Counted from the first letter of the stretch, positions 1 through 9,085 are shown. The stretch: 64,000 nt of DNA from Geobacillus subterraneus (GCF_001618685.1 NZ_CP014342.1:1736001-1800000); one strand, 5' to 3'. Notes: generated from the sequence alone by a model not told the origin. Made by a program: numbers and translations.

Positions 1-2
1 AG

Positions 3-449
3 CTTCAGAAAGTATTGCAAATGATTGCGCCGATGGCGCATATGCATTCGGTCGATCTCGCTTCCTCTCTTGAACACGCCGTCGTCACTGGCAATGTGCA
101 ATATTTCCAACAATGTTTCTTGAATTTATTCAAAAACAGCATTGAAGCGATGCCAAACGGCGGCACGCTTCGGGTGACGGCCGAGAACCGGGAAACATCG
201 GTCGTCATCACCATTTCCGACAACGGCATCGGCATGACGAAAGAACAAGTGCGCCGCTTCGGTGAACCGTATTTCAGCACGAAAGAGAAAGGAACCGGAC
301 TTGGCGCCATGGTGGCAGTGAAAATCATCGAGCAAATGGGGGGAACGTGGAAGATCGAAAGCGCCGTCCAAAAAGGAACGACGGTGACGATTACCTTGCC
401 GGCGCGCCGGGTGCGGCCGCCATCGGCGCAACAGAGCACCGCCGGCTGA
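3..449 (+). CDS. Histidine kinase, C-terminal part (5' end outside window)
   Basis: The reading frame is open from the first bases and ends at TGA 447-449, so only about 148 C-terminal residues are present. They form an HATPase_c domain: N-box NLFKNSIEA, G1 box DNGIGM, F-box region EPYFSTKEKG and G2 box GTGLG. This domain binds ATP and phosphorylates the conserved histidine of the missing HisKA domain. The style (FLNLFKNSIEAMPNGG) is that of Bacillus sporulation kinases feeding Spo0F, but the sensor part is not visible, so the signal is unknown. The stop codon abuts the 3' end of a group II intron on the opposite strand. The likely terminator of this gene now lies about 1.9 kb away at 2341-2377. 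Confidence 0.9.
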   Translation, partial: LQKVLQMIAPMAHMHSVDLASSLEHAVVTGNVQYFQQCFLNLFKNSIEAMPNGGTLRVTAENRETSVVITISDNGIGMTKEQVRRFGEPYFSTKEKGTGLGAMVAVKIIEQMGGTWKIESAVQKGTTVTITLPARRVRPPSAQQSTAG

Positions 450-2337
450 ATCGAGTAGGAGAGGGTGACTAACCCTCGTCCTCTCACACCACCGTACGTA
501 CCGTTCGGTATACGGCGGTTCCATTAAGTCTGACGCAGAGATTCATATCGTTGATAAAGACTCTTCAGCCCTTGGCTCTCCCAATAGGAGTTGCCAAGGG
601 CTTTATGCAAGATGGGACTAGCGGCCACTCTCCAATATTTCTTCCGAGTGTTTCCCCATTCATATGCTTTCCGCTTGGGCACTCCTAAACTTTGCAGTTT
701 TCGGACTCTGGTTCTCGGAAGTTTCCACTCTTTCCATTGGCACATGCGCAGCCTTCGTCGAATCCATCCATCTAGTTCTTTGAACACACTTGGAGTCTCT
801 GCTAACGAGAAGTATCCACACCATCCCAGAATGTACTGGTTGAGCTGTTCGATTCGCTCGGGCATGGGAATCGGTTTCGATCGACTCGTCATGGTGCGTA
901 TCCTTTGCTTCATGCGCCGAATACTTTCCTTTGCGATCCGGATTTTTGGCTCCTTATTTGGGGTGAAGCTAAAACCGAGGAATTTTCTCCTCCACGGTCG
1001 ATCCACTGCCGATTTGGTTTCATTGACTTTCAGCCGGAGTTTCTTTTCAATGAATGCCGTGATCGATTTCATCACCCGTTCCCCGGCCTTCTTCGTCCTT
1101 ACGTAGATATTGCAGTCATCCGCATACCGTACAAATTTGTGCCCTCGTTTTTCCAATTCTTTGTCCAGCTCATCCAAGAGAATGTTGGACAAAAGTGGAC
1201 TGAGCGGCCCTCCTTGTGGAGTCCCCTCTTGTGTTTCCATGACCACCCCGTTGATCATGACCCCTGCCTGTAGATACTTCCGTATCAACTTTAGGAGGAT
1301 TTTGTCTGGAATTCGTTTCGCTAATATCCCCATCAGTTTGTCATGGTTGACTCGATCAAAGAACTTTTCCAAGTCGATATCTACCACCCATGTATATCCT
1401 TCCTGAATATACTGCTTCGCCTTTTTCACCGCGTCGTGTCCTCTTCGACCGGGACGAAACCCGTAGCTGTGTTCCGAAAAGGATGGGTCAAAGATCGGCG
1501 TGAGCACTTGGGCGATGGCCTGTTGGATGAACCGGTCTGTCACGGTCGGGATTCCTAGTAACCTGACTCCTCCGTTCGGTTTCGGGATTTCGACCCGTCG
1601 GACCGGGCAAGGTTCGTAGGTCCCTTCTTCCAAAGCGCGCCGTATCACGTCCCAATGTTCCACGAGGTGTCTTCGCAGGTCTTTGACGGACATTCCATCG
1701 GTTCCATGGGACCCTTTATTCTTTTCCACTTGTTTGAGTGCTCGCAGGAGATTCTCCCGTGACAGTACCTGTTTCATCCACATTCCGATTCTTCCTCTCT
1801 ACGTGAACGATCCGTTCTATTTGTGCCATCTTCTTCTCCACCCTCTTGAGGTCCCCCATGGACTTCACCATTTCCTCCCTCAAGCAGGCCCTTTCGGGTT
1901 GTCTGCTTCATCAAAGAAGATGAACGCCTAGTGGCCGTTCTCCTTCATGGTTCGGTCCTTCCCCTTCTATCTTAAGCTAGACGGGTACTATGACCTCTGC
2001 TGACTTCTGTCCGTTCAGCGTTGGATCGCTCCAACGGTTGCCAAGCGCACTTGGCTTCCCGGACAGACCTCCCCGGGTAAGAGTGCAGTCTTTCCTTCCA
2101 TCTATCTGCTTCATTTACTCGGTATCACCTTCGGCAGAAAGGGCTTCGTTTTGTCGTGCAAACTCACCCAATGATACCCAGCCTCCTATGAAGTTCGTGT
2201 TCCTCAGACCGGAAGTTTGCCGCCCGCTTCCTTCAGATTCTGCGTCGCCGCAGACACCCTTGCGTTAAGCTAACTGCTACTTCTGCCTTCGCAGTTCGGG
2301 ACTTTCACCCTATAGACTGCACCCATGCCGGGCGCAC
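450..2337 (-). mobile_element. Group IIC intron (full length, about 1.9 kb)
   Basis: Read on the minus strand, the element starts near 2337 with the GUGYG-type 5' end GTGCGCCCGGCATGGG and ends near 450 with a bulged domain VI and ...CTACTCGAT. A domain V hairpin lies at about 488-521 and carries a CGC rather than AGC triad, a class C trait. The reverse transcriptase is encoded inside (524-1783). The 5' exon is a rho-independent terminator hairpin (2341-2377), the usual target of group IIC introns. The stretch 1784-2337 is RNA domain I-III sequence and contains no gene I can support. The ends are judged by eye and could be off by a few bases. Confidence 0.9.
524..1783 (-). CDS. ltrA: Group II intron reverse transcriptase/maturase
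   Basis: A 419-residue intron-encoded protein. It copies intron RNA into DNA at the insertion site and helps the intron splice. The RT domain covers roughly residues 10-290, with fingers motif YGFRPGRRGHDA, the QGGPLSPLL block and catalytic YADD at 220-223. A maturase/thumb domain follows, with GWCGYFSLAETPS. No HNH endonuclease domain is present, which is normal for the IIC class (420 residues is typical). The sequence resembles the thermostable Geobacillus GsI-IIC enzyme but differs at many positions. A purine-rich RBS precedes the ATG; a second in-frame ATG lies two codons later. The frame is intact, so the element may be active. Confidence 0.95.
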   Translation of the reverse strand: MWMKQVLSRENLLRALKQVEKNKGSHGTDGMSVKDLRRHLVEHWDVIRRALEEGTYEPCPVRRVEIPKPNGGVRLLGIPTVTDRFIQQAIAQVLTPIFDPSFSEHSYGFRPGRRGHDAVKKAKQYIQEGYTWVVDIDLEKFFDRVNHDKLMGILAKRIPDKILLKLIRKYLQAGVMINGVVMETQEGTPQGGPLSPLLSNILLDELDKELEKRGHKFVRYADDCNIYVRTKKAGERVMKSITAFIEKKLRLKVNETKSAVDRPWRRKFLGFSFTPNKEPKIRIAKESIRRMKQRIRTMTSRSKPIPMPERIEQLNQYILGWCGYFSLAETPSVFKELDGWIRRRLRMCQWKEWKLPRTRVRKLQSLGVPKRKAYEWGNTRKKYWRVAASPILHKALGNSYWESQGLKSLYQRYESLRQT

Positions 2338-2340
2338 ACG

Positions 2341-2377
2341 AAAAACGGATGTCCGGTTTCGGACACCCGTTTTTTCA
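2341..2377. terminator. Bidirectional terminator, group IIC intron target
   Basis: The inverted repeat ACGGATGTCC / GGACACCCGT is flanked by an A-run on one side and a T-run on the other. It serves the minus-strand gene at 2393-2599 and probably once served the plus-strand kinase. The intron sits 3-4 bases past the minus-strand U-tract. Confidence 0.85.
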
Positions 2378-2392
2378 TGGCCGCTAACGCAG

Positions 2393-2599
2393 TTATTGTA
2401 CTTCTTCAAAATAATCTTTGTAAAACCCGCCGACTTTTCCGCTGTTGTCGACCACAAAATAAAACTCATCCGTTTCATTTTTCACTTCATACACGTTTCC
2501 CGGCGTCAAGACATGGTTGACGATGTATTTTTCCGCGTTCGTATGGACGCATTTCACTTTCTTGATCGTCGGCCGGGTCGCCCATGTGTAATGGATCAT
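2393..2599 (-). CDS. DUF6501 family small protein
   Basis: A 68-residue soluble protein starting MIHYTWATRPTIKKVKCV. I recognise it as the conserved Bacillaceae family annotated DUF6501: an N-terminal WxxxxTIKKVKCVHTNA segment, then a beta-rich NVYEVKNETDEFYFVVDNSGK stretch and a YKDYFEEV tail. No catalytic residues, signal peptide or membrane segment are visible and the function is unknown. The start is supported by an AAAGGAGATG-type ribosome site. The terminator at 2341-2377 follows directly, beyond which the group IIC intron begins. Confidence 0.75.
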   Translation of the reverse strand: MIHYTWATRPTIKKVKCVHTNAEKYIVNHVLTPGNVYEVKNETDEFYFVVDNSGKVGGFYKDYFEEVQ

Positions 2600-2702
2600 G
2601 GCGTCATCTCCTTTTCTTTATAGTTTTCCCCTTTCTTTATTGTAGCGGCCCGGACAACCAGCTGCAACGTTCAATTTGCCGCCATGGCCGGCTCCTCAAT
2701 CG

Positions 2703-2731
2703 TTGGCGGCGGCAGACAACCGTGCTATAGT
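2703..2731 (+). promoter_or_regulatory. Sigma-A promoter of the SDR gene
   Basis: TTGGCG (2703-2708), a 17-bp spacer and TATAGT (2726-2731) lie about 60 bp upstream of the ATG at 2791. Confidence 0.5.
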
Positions 2732-2790
2732 GAAACTATGCGGACACCCGCCAGCAAGCCGGGTCATCATTTTCGAAAGGGGAGACTCTT

Positions 2791-3564
2791 ATGTTTTTGC
2801 CTTCATTCCGTTTGGACGGAAAAACGGCGCTTGTGACCGGAGCAGGGCGCGGCATCGGCCGGGCGATCGCCATCGGATTTGCCGAAGCCGGAGCGGACGT
2901 AGCGCTCATCGCCCGCACCAAAGCGGATTTGGAAGAAACGGCAAGCCACATTGAATCGCTCGGGCGGAAAGCGTACATATGGCCGGCCGATGTCACCGAC
3001 CGGGAAGCGGTGCACAAGGCGGTCACCGGCGTCAAGCAACAGGCTGGATCCCTTGACATCATCGTCAACAACGCCGGAATGAACATCCGCACCCCAGCTT
3101 TGGATGTGACAGACAACGAATGGGAAACGATCATAAACACCAACTTAAAGTCAGCGTTTCTCGTCTCGCAAGAAGCAGGACGCGTGATGAAAGAACAAGA
3201 ACGAGGCGGCAAAATCATCAACATTGCCTCGGTCGCCGGCCATGTCGCCTTGCGCACCGGTGTGGTGTACGCGGCGACCAAAGCGGCGCTCATCCAAATG
3301 ACGAAAGTGCTGGCGTTTGAGTGGGGGCGCTACGGCATTCTCGTTAACGCCATCGGCCCGTGGTATTTCCGAACGCCGCTCACGAAAACGCTGCTTGAAG
3401 ACGAAGCGTATGTGAACGACATTTTAGCCGTCACCCCGCTCAGACGGATCGGCGAGCTGCCTGAACTCGTCGGCCCGGCCGTGTTTCTTGCCTCCGATGC
3501 GGCCAGCTACATCACCGGTCAAACGCTATTTGTTGACGGCGGCATGACGATCCATGGCTTTTGA
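2791..3564 (+). CDS. SDR family NAD(P)-dependent oxidoreductase
   Basis: A 257-residue classical short-chain dehydrogenase/reductase. The cofactor motif TGAGRGIG is at residues 16-23, NNAG at 93-96 and the catalytic set Ser147, Tyr160 and Lys164 (YAATK). The C-terminal FVDGGM end is typical of the 3-ketoacyl-ACP reductase / glucose-gluconate dehydrogenase branch. Substrate cannot be read from the sequence. The start is an ATG after an AAAGGGGAG ribosome site. The gene stands alone, with a sigma-A-like promoter just upstream and a small unknown gene after it. Confidence 0.92.
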   Translation: MFLPSFRLDGKTALVTGAGRGIGRAIAIGFAEAGADVALIARTKADLEETASHIESLGRKAYIWPADVTDREAVHKAVTGVKQQAGSLDIIVNNAGMNIRTPALDVTDNEWETIINTNLKSAFLVSQEAGRVMKEQERGGKIINIASVAGHVALRTGVVYAATKAALIQMTKVLAFEWGRYGILVNAIGPWYFRTPLTKTLLEDEAYVNDILAVTPLRRIGELPELVGPAVFLASDAASYITGQTLFVDGGMTIHGF

Positions 3565-3630
3565 TAAAGCGGGGCCAAATCGTACACCCTATAAATGCGC
3601 CCAGACTATATCGACAAGGAGGCCGCAAAC

Positions 3631-3807
3631 ATGAGCGACCAAGAAAGCAAACGGCAATTTCAAGACGACTTGGATCAATACCGGATGGACAATGTCATCC
3701 ATGCCCCGAAACACTACGTGTACCAAGTCGGTTACGAAGCGTCAAGCGGCAACCCGACCGGCGACCATCGGGAAGCGAAAAAAACGCGCGAATGGCCGCA
3801 CAGCTGA
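3631..3807 (+). CDS. Small hydrophilic protein, unknown
   Basis: A 58-residue charged protein (MSDQESKRQF... ending REWPHS). The start is fixed by AAGGAGG at 3616-3622, eight bases before ATG 3631; an in-frame ATG upstream lacks a ribosome site. There is no membrane segment and no motif I recognise. It follows the SDR gene by about 65 bp and may be cotranscribed. A terminator follows at 3889-3929. Confidence 0.65.
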   Translation: MSDQESKRQFQDDLDQYRMDNVIHAPKHYVYQVGYEASSGNPTGDHREAKKTREWPHS

Positions 3808-3888
3808 AGGAGCTGGCCCTAAAAGACCGTTGGCCGAGGCGCAAGACAAAAGGGTTTTTACCGGAGTGAATACGCATAATGCAGCGAT

Positions 3889-3929
3889 AAGGAGGGGGCT
3901 GACTGCCTTTGTGAGACTCCCCTCCTTTT
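3889..3929 (+). terminator. Rho-independent terminator
   Basis: The stem AAGGAGGGG / CCCCTCCTT has a 21-base loop and is followed by TTTT. Confidence 0.7.
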
Positions 3930-4012
3930 GCTGTCGGCATGGAAAGTCGGCAACGATGGTGCAAGCCGAAAGCGAAACGCAAGCCATGGCGGCCGGCTAA
4001 GGACGCCCCTGG

Positions 4013-4207
4013 CTACGGCTCGTCGCGCACCGCCTCAAATTCGATGATGCGCCCGCACGGCTCAACTGTCGTTTCGCCGTTTGTTTTCACTTCGCGGAAA
4101 ATCGGCTGCTCAACGCGTCGGATAGGGCGGTATCCTTCTTGTTTCATCCGCTCTAAACAGGCGGCAATCGTTTCACCTTCGGCTACAGTAAACCGTTTTT
4201 TCTTCAT
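4013..4207 (-). CDS. NETI motif-containing protein
   Basis: A 64-residue protein starting MKKKRFTVAEGETIAACLERM. The EGETI...C segment and the following GYRPIRRVEQPIF match the small Bacillaceae family named for its NETI motif. Function is unknown. No strong ribosome site precedes ATG 4207. The frame stays open upstream (141 codons in all), but the upstream part has no family resemblance and overlaps the gene at 4312-4461. Confidence 0.65.
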   Translation of the reverse strand: MKKKRFTVAEGETIAACLERMKQEGYRPIRRVEQPIFREVKTNGETTVEPCGRIIEFEAVRDEP

Positions 4208-4280
4208 TCCGTTCGGCGTTCGTTCCTTTCCCGGCCAAACGACCGGTGCGCCTCCCTCCTTTCCTTTGTTATTTTGCCCG

Positions 4281-4312
4281 AAAAAAAGAAGCCGGATCCT
4301 TTTTGTCCGGCT
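4281..4312 (-). terminator. Terminator after DUF2639 gene
   Basis: On the minus strand AGCCGGA / TCCGGCT forms a stem followed by TCTTTTTTT. Its first base overlaps the stop codon of the gene at 4312-4461. Confidence 0.75.
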
Positions 4313-4461
4313 CAGCGCGTCTTTTGCACATATTTTCGGTACAGCCCGTACAGCTCCGTCGCCTTGTACGTTTCGATTTTTTTCCGCCCGACCGGATGAC
4401 GGGCGATGCCTGCCTTTTTCAACTCGGCGACAAGCCATCCTTTCGATCCGAAATGCGCCAT
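4312..4461 (-). CDS. DUF2639 family protein (YflJ-like)
   Basis: A 49-residue basic protein, MAHFGSKGWLVAELKKAGI..., ending YRKYVQKTR. The MAHxGSKGW start and the HPVGRKKIETYK segment match the DUF2639/YflJ family of Bacillaceae. The function is not known. A GGGGGGAG ribosome site precedes the ATG, and a good terminator overlaps the stop codon. Confidence 0.75.
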   Translation of the reverse strand: MAHFGSKGWLVAELKKAGIARHPVGRKKIETYKATELYGLYRKYVQKTR

Positions 4462-4540
4462 GGCGCTCCCCCCTTTTTCGCGCGGCTTGTCTTTATATAT
4501 ATGCGCCTAAACAGGGGATAAGAACGCCTTTGGCAACAGC

Positions 4541-6598
4541 TTATTCATGCTTGCCGCCATGCCTTTTTCCATGCTTTTTTTCTTTTTTCTCTTTTTTGTT
4601 TTTTCCTTTTTCATGACCGGGCGGGCGCGGTTTTTCCTTCGTTTCCTTCACCTTTGGCGGCGCGGATTCAGGCGCGCGTTGCCCGCGCTTTTTGCGCTCT
4701 CGTTCCTCTTGTTTGACGAGCGGCAGTGAAAAACGAGCAGCTGGCTGGCCGGCCAGCGCCTTCTCCATGATGTGGCGGAAAATGACCGCCGCTGTTTCCC
4801 CGCTTGTCGTCGTCAAATAATGCGTGCGATCCGGCCGGTCATAGCCGAGCCAAAGCGCGCCGACGAGCTGTGGCGTATAGCCGACCATCCATTGGTCTTT
4901 CACTCCGTCGATGCCGGGGATCGTCATTTCCGTCGATCCGGTTTTGCCGGCGAGCTCCCGTCCAGGGATGGCGGCGCGCTTCCCGGTTCCTTCGCGGATG
5001 ACGCCTTGGAGCAACAACGTCATTTGCTGCGCCACCTTTTCGGACGTGACGATCGTTCGCTGCGGCTTCCATTCCGCCACCTCGCGGCCATAGGCATCGA
5101 CGATTTTCGTAATGAGATGGCCGTCCGGGCGGGCGCCATCGCTGGCAAATGCGGCGTACGCTTCCGCCATCTCGAGCGGCGAGACGCCGCGGGACATGCC
5201 GCCAAGCGCGATGCCGAGCTGGCGGTCCTCTTTTTCCAAAGGCAAGCCGAATCGGTGCAGCGCATCCATCCCTTTGTCGAGGCCGATTTCGTTTAACAGC
5301 CAGACGGCCGGCACGTTGAGTGAATGGATGACCGCTTCATACATCGTCACCGTGCCGCGGTACGTGTGATCGTAGTTTTGCGGGCGGTAGCCGCCGAAAT
5401 CGAGCGGCTCGTCTTTGAGCGGCGAAAATGGCCCGTACCCTTGTTCGAGCGCCGGCGTATACACAGCGAGCGGCTTAAGCGCTGATCCCGGTTGGCGCCT
5501 GAGCTCCGTGGCGCGATTAAAGCCGCGGAACACATGGCGGCCGCGGCCGCCAACTAACGCCTTCACCCCGCCTGTTTTCGGATCGAGCAGCACCGCGCCG
5601 CTTTGGACGGGCACCTCATCCGGACTTGACGGGAACAGCGAATCATCCGCATACACCGCTTCAAGCGCTTGCTGCATGTTCGGGTCAAGCTCCGTGTAAA
5701 TGTGCAGTCCGCCGGAAAGGACATCGCTTTGCGTCAAGCCGTAGCGCGTGATCGCTTCGCGGATCAGCTCATCGACATAATAAGGATACTTCCCGGCATA
5801 CGGGTCACGCTTCGGCTCTTGCTCGATCGCGATTCGCTCGCTTTTCGCGGCGCTCCATTCTTGATCGTCGATATAGCCTTGCTCTCTCATCAGCGCCAAC
5901 ACCACGTTGCGCCGAGCGATAGCTTTGTCGTAATGGCGGAGCGGCGATAAGGCGGACGGCGCTTTTACAAGGCCCGCTAACAGCGCCGATTCGCTTAGCG
6001 TCAGTTCGGAAACGTCTTTGCCGAAATACGTTTTCGCGGCGCTCGCCACTCCCCAAGCTCCGGCGCCAAAATAAACACGGTTGATATACATTTCTAAAAT
6101 GTCTTTTTTGCTGTACGTGCGCTCGATTTTTTGGGCAATCAGCCATTCCTTCCACTTCCGAGCCAACGTTTTTTCATTCGTCAAAAAAACGTTTTTCGCC
6201 AGCTGCTGGGTGATCGTGCTGCCGCCTTCGACCCATTCCCCGGCGCGAACGTTGCGCCATACAGCACGCAAAATTCCGTAATAGTCGACGCCGTTATGCT
6301 CATAAAAGCGGCGGTCTTCCGTCGCGACGATGGCTTGGAGAAAATGGTTTGGCACGCGCTCAATCGGCACTTCTTCGATGTTCGCCGCCGCCAGCTTGCT
6401 TGCCACGCGGCCGTGTTCGTCATAAATGACCGTTGCTGTCGGCAGCGGCTTCTCAAGAGCGGCGATATTTTGCCGGTTAATCGCCCAATGAAGGGCGGCA
6501 ACGAGGGCACCCAACGCCAAAGCGATGGCAACGAGCGCTCGGAACCAAAGCCGTCTTCGCCTCGCTTGTCTCATGTGCTGTCTGCTTTGCCGCTCCAC
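4541..6598 (-). CDS. Class A penicillin-binding protein (PbpF/PbpG-like)
   Basis: A 685-residue bifunctional peptidoglycan synthase. One N-terminal membrane anchor (about 17-40) follows a basic cytoplasmic tail, so the catalytic part lies outside the membrane. The glycosyltransferase 51 domain shows EDRRFYEHNGVD (catalytic Glu94) and GGSTITQQ (125-132). The transpeptidase domain has Ser372-Ala-Leu-Lys375, Ser426-Leu-Asn428 and Lys552-Thr-Gly554. The C-terminal 60 residues are a Lys/Glu/Pro-rich low-complexity tail ending KHGGKHE. Length and motifs fit B. subtilis PbpF (vegetative) or PbpG (spore wall); I cannot choose between them. It stands alone. Confidence 0.93.
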   Translation of the reverse strand: MERQSRQHMRQARRRRLWFRALVAIALALGALVAALHWAINRQNIAALEKPLPTATVIYDEHGRVASKLAAANIEEVPIERVPNHFLQAIVATEDRRFYEHNGVDYYGILRAVWRNVRAGEWVEGGSTITQQLAKNVFLTNEKTLARKWKEWLIAQKIERTYSKKDILEMYINRVYFGAGAWGVASAAKTYFGKDVSELTLSESALLAGLVKAPSALSPLRHYDKAIARRNVVLALMREQGYIDDQEWSAAKSERIAIEQEPKRDPYAGKYPYYVDELIREAITRYGLTQSDVLSGGLHIYTELDPNMQQALEAVYADDSLFPSSPDEVPVQSGAVLLDPKTGGVKALVGGRGRHVFRGFNRATELRRQPGSALKPLAVYTPALEQGYGPFSPLKDEPLDFGGYRPQNYDHTYRGTVTMYEAVIHSLNVPAVWLLNEIGLDKGMDALHRFGLPLEKEDRQLGIALGGMSRGVSPLEMAEAYAAFASDGARPDGHLITKIVDAYGREVAEWKPQRTIVTSEKVAQQMTLLLQGVIREGTGKRAAIPGRELAGKTGSTEMTIPGIDGVKDQWMVGYTPQLVGALWLGYDRPDRTHYLTTTSGETAAVIFRHIMEKALAGQPAARFSLPLVKQEERERKKRGQRAPESAPPKVKETKEKPRPPGHEKGKNKKEKKEKKHGKRHGGKHE

Positions 6599-6759
6599 CT
6601 CTCCCCCCCCTGAACATTCGCTGCAATTATAGCGTTCGCAAACGGCCGTTTGTTTTCGGCTGTCGTCCGGCCGTCAACGGCCAAAAATGTTCATCAGGAA
6701 CGAAAAAGGTCGTGAAGATTTAATTGTGGAGTAACATTTTACACGAAACCACCAGCCTC

Positions 6760-8433
6760 TTATGCTGACGGTGATTTCTGTTTTTTTCCTTTTAAGAAAA
6801 ACGCCATGACAAGCGCCACCACCGTTAAGCCAGTCGCGACGAAAAAGGCGTCGTTGATTCCTTCCACCGTGGCGCGTTGCTGCACCAAACCGTACAGCAG
6901 CTGGGCAATGGCGTCATCGCTCGGGATGACTTGCTTCAGCTGGCTGACGAGCCCCATAAAGAACGGATCGTTTTCCGTCATTTCATTGCGGTACGTTTCG
7001 ACATGAAACTTGGCTCGGTTGGACATGATCGTCACCAAAAACGCCGTTCCGAGCGAAGCGGCCACTTGGCGAATTGTATTCGACATGGCCGTGCCATGGC
7101 TGTACAGATGGCGCGGCAAGGCGTTTAACCCTTCGGTCATGATCGGCATCCCGAGCATCGACATGCCGAACATCCGGAAAATGTAAAGCCAAATCAAATG
7201 GCTGTATGGCGTATCCATCGTCAGCTTGCTGAACTCCCACGTCGTCACAGCGGTGATGATCAAGCCGACAATAGCAAGCAGCCGCGCGCCGATGCGGTCG
7301 AACACCCAACCGGAAATCGGCGACATGATCGCCATGACGATCGCCCCCGGCAGCAATAGCAAACCGGCATCGAGCGGCGTAAAACCGCGCAAGTTTTGCA
7401 AATACACGGGGAGCAAGACCATCGCGGCAAACATCGCCATGTTAATGACCGAACCGATGACGGTCGCCAACGTAAACACTGGGTAGCGGAACACACGGAA
7501 ATTGAGCACCGGATGCTCCGAGCGCAGCGAACGCCATGTGAACATGATGAGGAACAAGGCGCCGATGACAAGCGAAACAACCACTTCCGTCTCGCCCCAT
7601 CCTTTGCTTCCGGCCTCGCTGAAGCCATACAGAACGCCGCCAAACCCGATCGTGGAGTAGACCGCCCCTTGCACGTCCAGCACTGGATTGCCTTTACGCG
7701 GCGTATGTTTCAGCCAGACGGAGGCGAGCACAATGTCTAAAATCGCGATCGGCAACACAACATAAAACAAAAGGCGCCACGTATAATGCTCGACGAGCCA
7801 ACCCGAAAGCGTCGGACCGACCGCCGGCGCAAACATCATCGCAATCCCGACTGTTCCCATCGCCACCCCACGGCGTTCCGGCGGGAAAATCGACAGCATA
7901 ATGACCATCATGAGCTGCATAATAATGCCCGCTCCAACCGCTTGCGTCAGCCGTCCCGCGAGCATGACGGCAAACGTTGGAGCGATCGAGCAGACAAACG
8001 CACCTATGGAAAAAAATGACATACCCGAGATAAACAACGTTTTCGCCGGAAACTTGGCGATTAAAAACGGGCTGATCGGAATAAGCACTCCGTTGACAAG
8101 CATGTAACCAGTAACGAGCCACTGGATTGTTGCGGTTTCAACATTGAAATCTTGCATCATATGCGGCAAGGCGACGTTGATCAACGTTTGATTTAAAATG
8201 GCGACAAACGCTCCTAGCATGACCGTTGCCACGACTTTGCCGCGGCTGCCGATGTCGCCCAACCCGCCTTGGTTTTGTCCGGACGAGGCAGCTGGCCGCG
8301 CGGCTCCTGCCGGCTCGGCCCCGCCTGCTGTCTCACCCACGGCCGAAGCCGGTTTGCGCCGGCGCAGCGCGATGTTGATGACGGCTAGGACGAAAACGGC
8401 AAAGACCATGTAGCTAATGACAAATGTAGACAT
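6760..8433 (-). CDS. DHA2-family MFS drug exporter (EmrB/QacA type)
   Basis: A 557-residue, 14-helix major facilitator transporter. Motif A-like and antiporter motifs appear in GRLTQAVGAGI and AVGPTLSGWLVEHYTWR. A first helix followed by an Ala/Gly/Pro-rich loop (about 28-60) precedes the conserved core beginning VATVMLGAFVAILNQTLINVALP. EmrB-type pumps use proton antiport to expel hydrophobic drugs and work with an EmrA-type adaptor. Here the adaptor gene lies just upstream (10-bp gap) behind a MarR regulator, so the three form an operon. The start is ATG after GTAGGTGA. Confidence 0.93.
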   Translation of the reverse strand: MSTFVISYMVFAVFVLAVINIALRRRKPASAVGETAGGAEPAGAARPAASSGQNQGGLGDIGSRGKVVATVMLGAFVAILNQTLINVALPHMMQDFNVETATIQWLVTGYMLVNGVLIPISPFLIAKFPAKTLFISGMSFFSIGAFVCSIAPTFAVMLAGRLTQAVGAGIIMQLMMVIMLSIFPPERRGVAMGTVGIAMMFAPAVGPTLSGWLVEHYTWRLLFYVVLPIAILDIVLASVWLKHTPRKGNPVLDVQGAVYSTIGFGGVLYGFSEAGSKGWGETEVVVSLVIGALFLIMFTWRSLRSEHPVLNFRVFRYPVFTLATVIGSVINMAMFAAMVLLPVYLQNLRGFTPLDAGLLLLPGAIVMAIMSPISGWVFDRIGARLLAIVGLIITAVTTWEFSKLTMDTPYSHLIWLYIFRMFGMSMLGMPIMTEGLNALPRHLYSHGTAMSNTIRQVAASLGTAFLVTIMSNRAKFHVETYRNEMTENDPFFMGLVSQLKQVIPSDDAIAQLLYGLVQQRATVEGINDAFFVATGLTVVALVMAFFLKGKKQKSPSA

Positions 8434-8443
8434 CGCTCATCAC

Positions 8444-9082
8444 CTACTTATGAATGCGGACGGTGACGTTCATGCCCGGCACAAGTCCGGCTCCGCTGTA
8501 GTTGTCGATGGAAATCGTCACCGGAATGACTTGAGTCACTTTCGTGTAACTGCCCGTTGCGTTGGAACTCGGCAACAAGCTGAACGTATTCGCTGTCGCA
8601 TAGCCAAGCTTTTCCACTTTTCCGCTGAATTGGCGGTCTGGATAGGCGTCGACATAAATATCGACATCTTGACCGACTTTGACATCCTCGATATCTGTCT
8701 CTTCAATGTTCGCCGTCACCCACAAGTCGTTTAAATCAAACCCGCGAGCTAGCGGCGTCCCCGCGGCGACAAACGAATCTTTGATCGCGCTTTGCTGGGC
8801 GATCGTCATCCGGTGCGGCACGGTTACCGGCACCGTCGTTTTCCCATCAGACACCGCACCGATTTCTTCCCCGGCAGAAAACGTTTTTCCTGTCTCCCCC
8901 CGCCAAGATGTCAGCTTTCCGGACAGCGGCGCAGCAACCGAGATCACTTGGCCGTCAATGCGGGCGTTGTCCGTTTTAATGTAGTTGGTCGTTTCATTGA
9001 TATAATAATAGGCGGCAAATCCCCCGCCGACAAGCAAAATGAGCACGATGATGTTCAGTACAAGCAATCGTTTCACGTTCAC
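8444..9082 (-). CDS. HlyD/EmrA-type efflux adaptor (short form)
   Basis: A 212-residue membrane fusion protein. One N-terminal helix (about 5-27) is followed by a split lipoyl/barrel-sandwich domain (NARIDGQVISVAAPLSGKL...) and a beta-barrel segment with PDRQFSGKVEKLGY and VPGMNVTVRI. The long coiled-coil hairpin of Gram-negative EmrA is absent, as is common in Bacillota. The start is GTG 9082 after GGGGAGGAATAA. It lies 3 bp after the marR gene and 10 bp before the transporter gene, and presumably couples the MFS pump to the outer face of the membrane. Confidence 0.88.
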   Translation of the reverse strand: MNVKRLLVLNIIVLILLVGGGFAAYYYINETTNYIKTDNARIDGQVISVAAPLSGKLTSWRGETGKTFSAGEEIGAVSDGKTTVPVTVPHRMTIAQQSAIKDSFVAAGTPLARGFDLNDLWVTANIEETDIEDVKVGQDVDIYVDAYPDRQFSGKVEKLGYATANTFSLLPSSNATGSYTKVTQVIPVTISIDNYSGAGLVPGMNVTVRIHK

Positions 9083-9085
9083 CGT

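Noticed and set aside
3906..4616. Long plus-strand frames opposite the NETI and DUF2639 genes and the PBP tail
   Set aside because: They are open because of the codon bias of the opposite strand and have no ribosome sites or family features.
4547..4729. Small Phe-rich membrane protein on the plus strand
   Set aside because: It is the reverse of the Lys/Glu-rich tail of the penicillin-binding protein.
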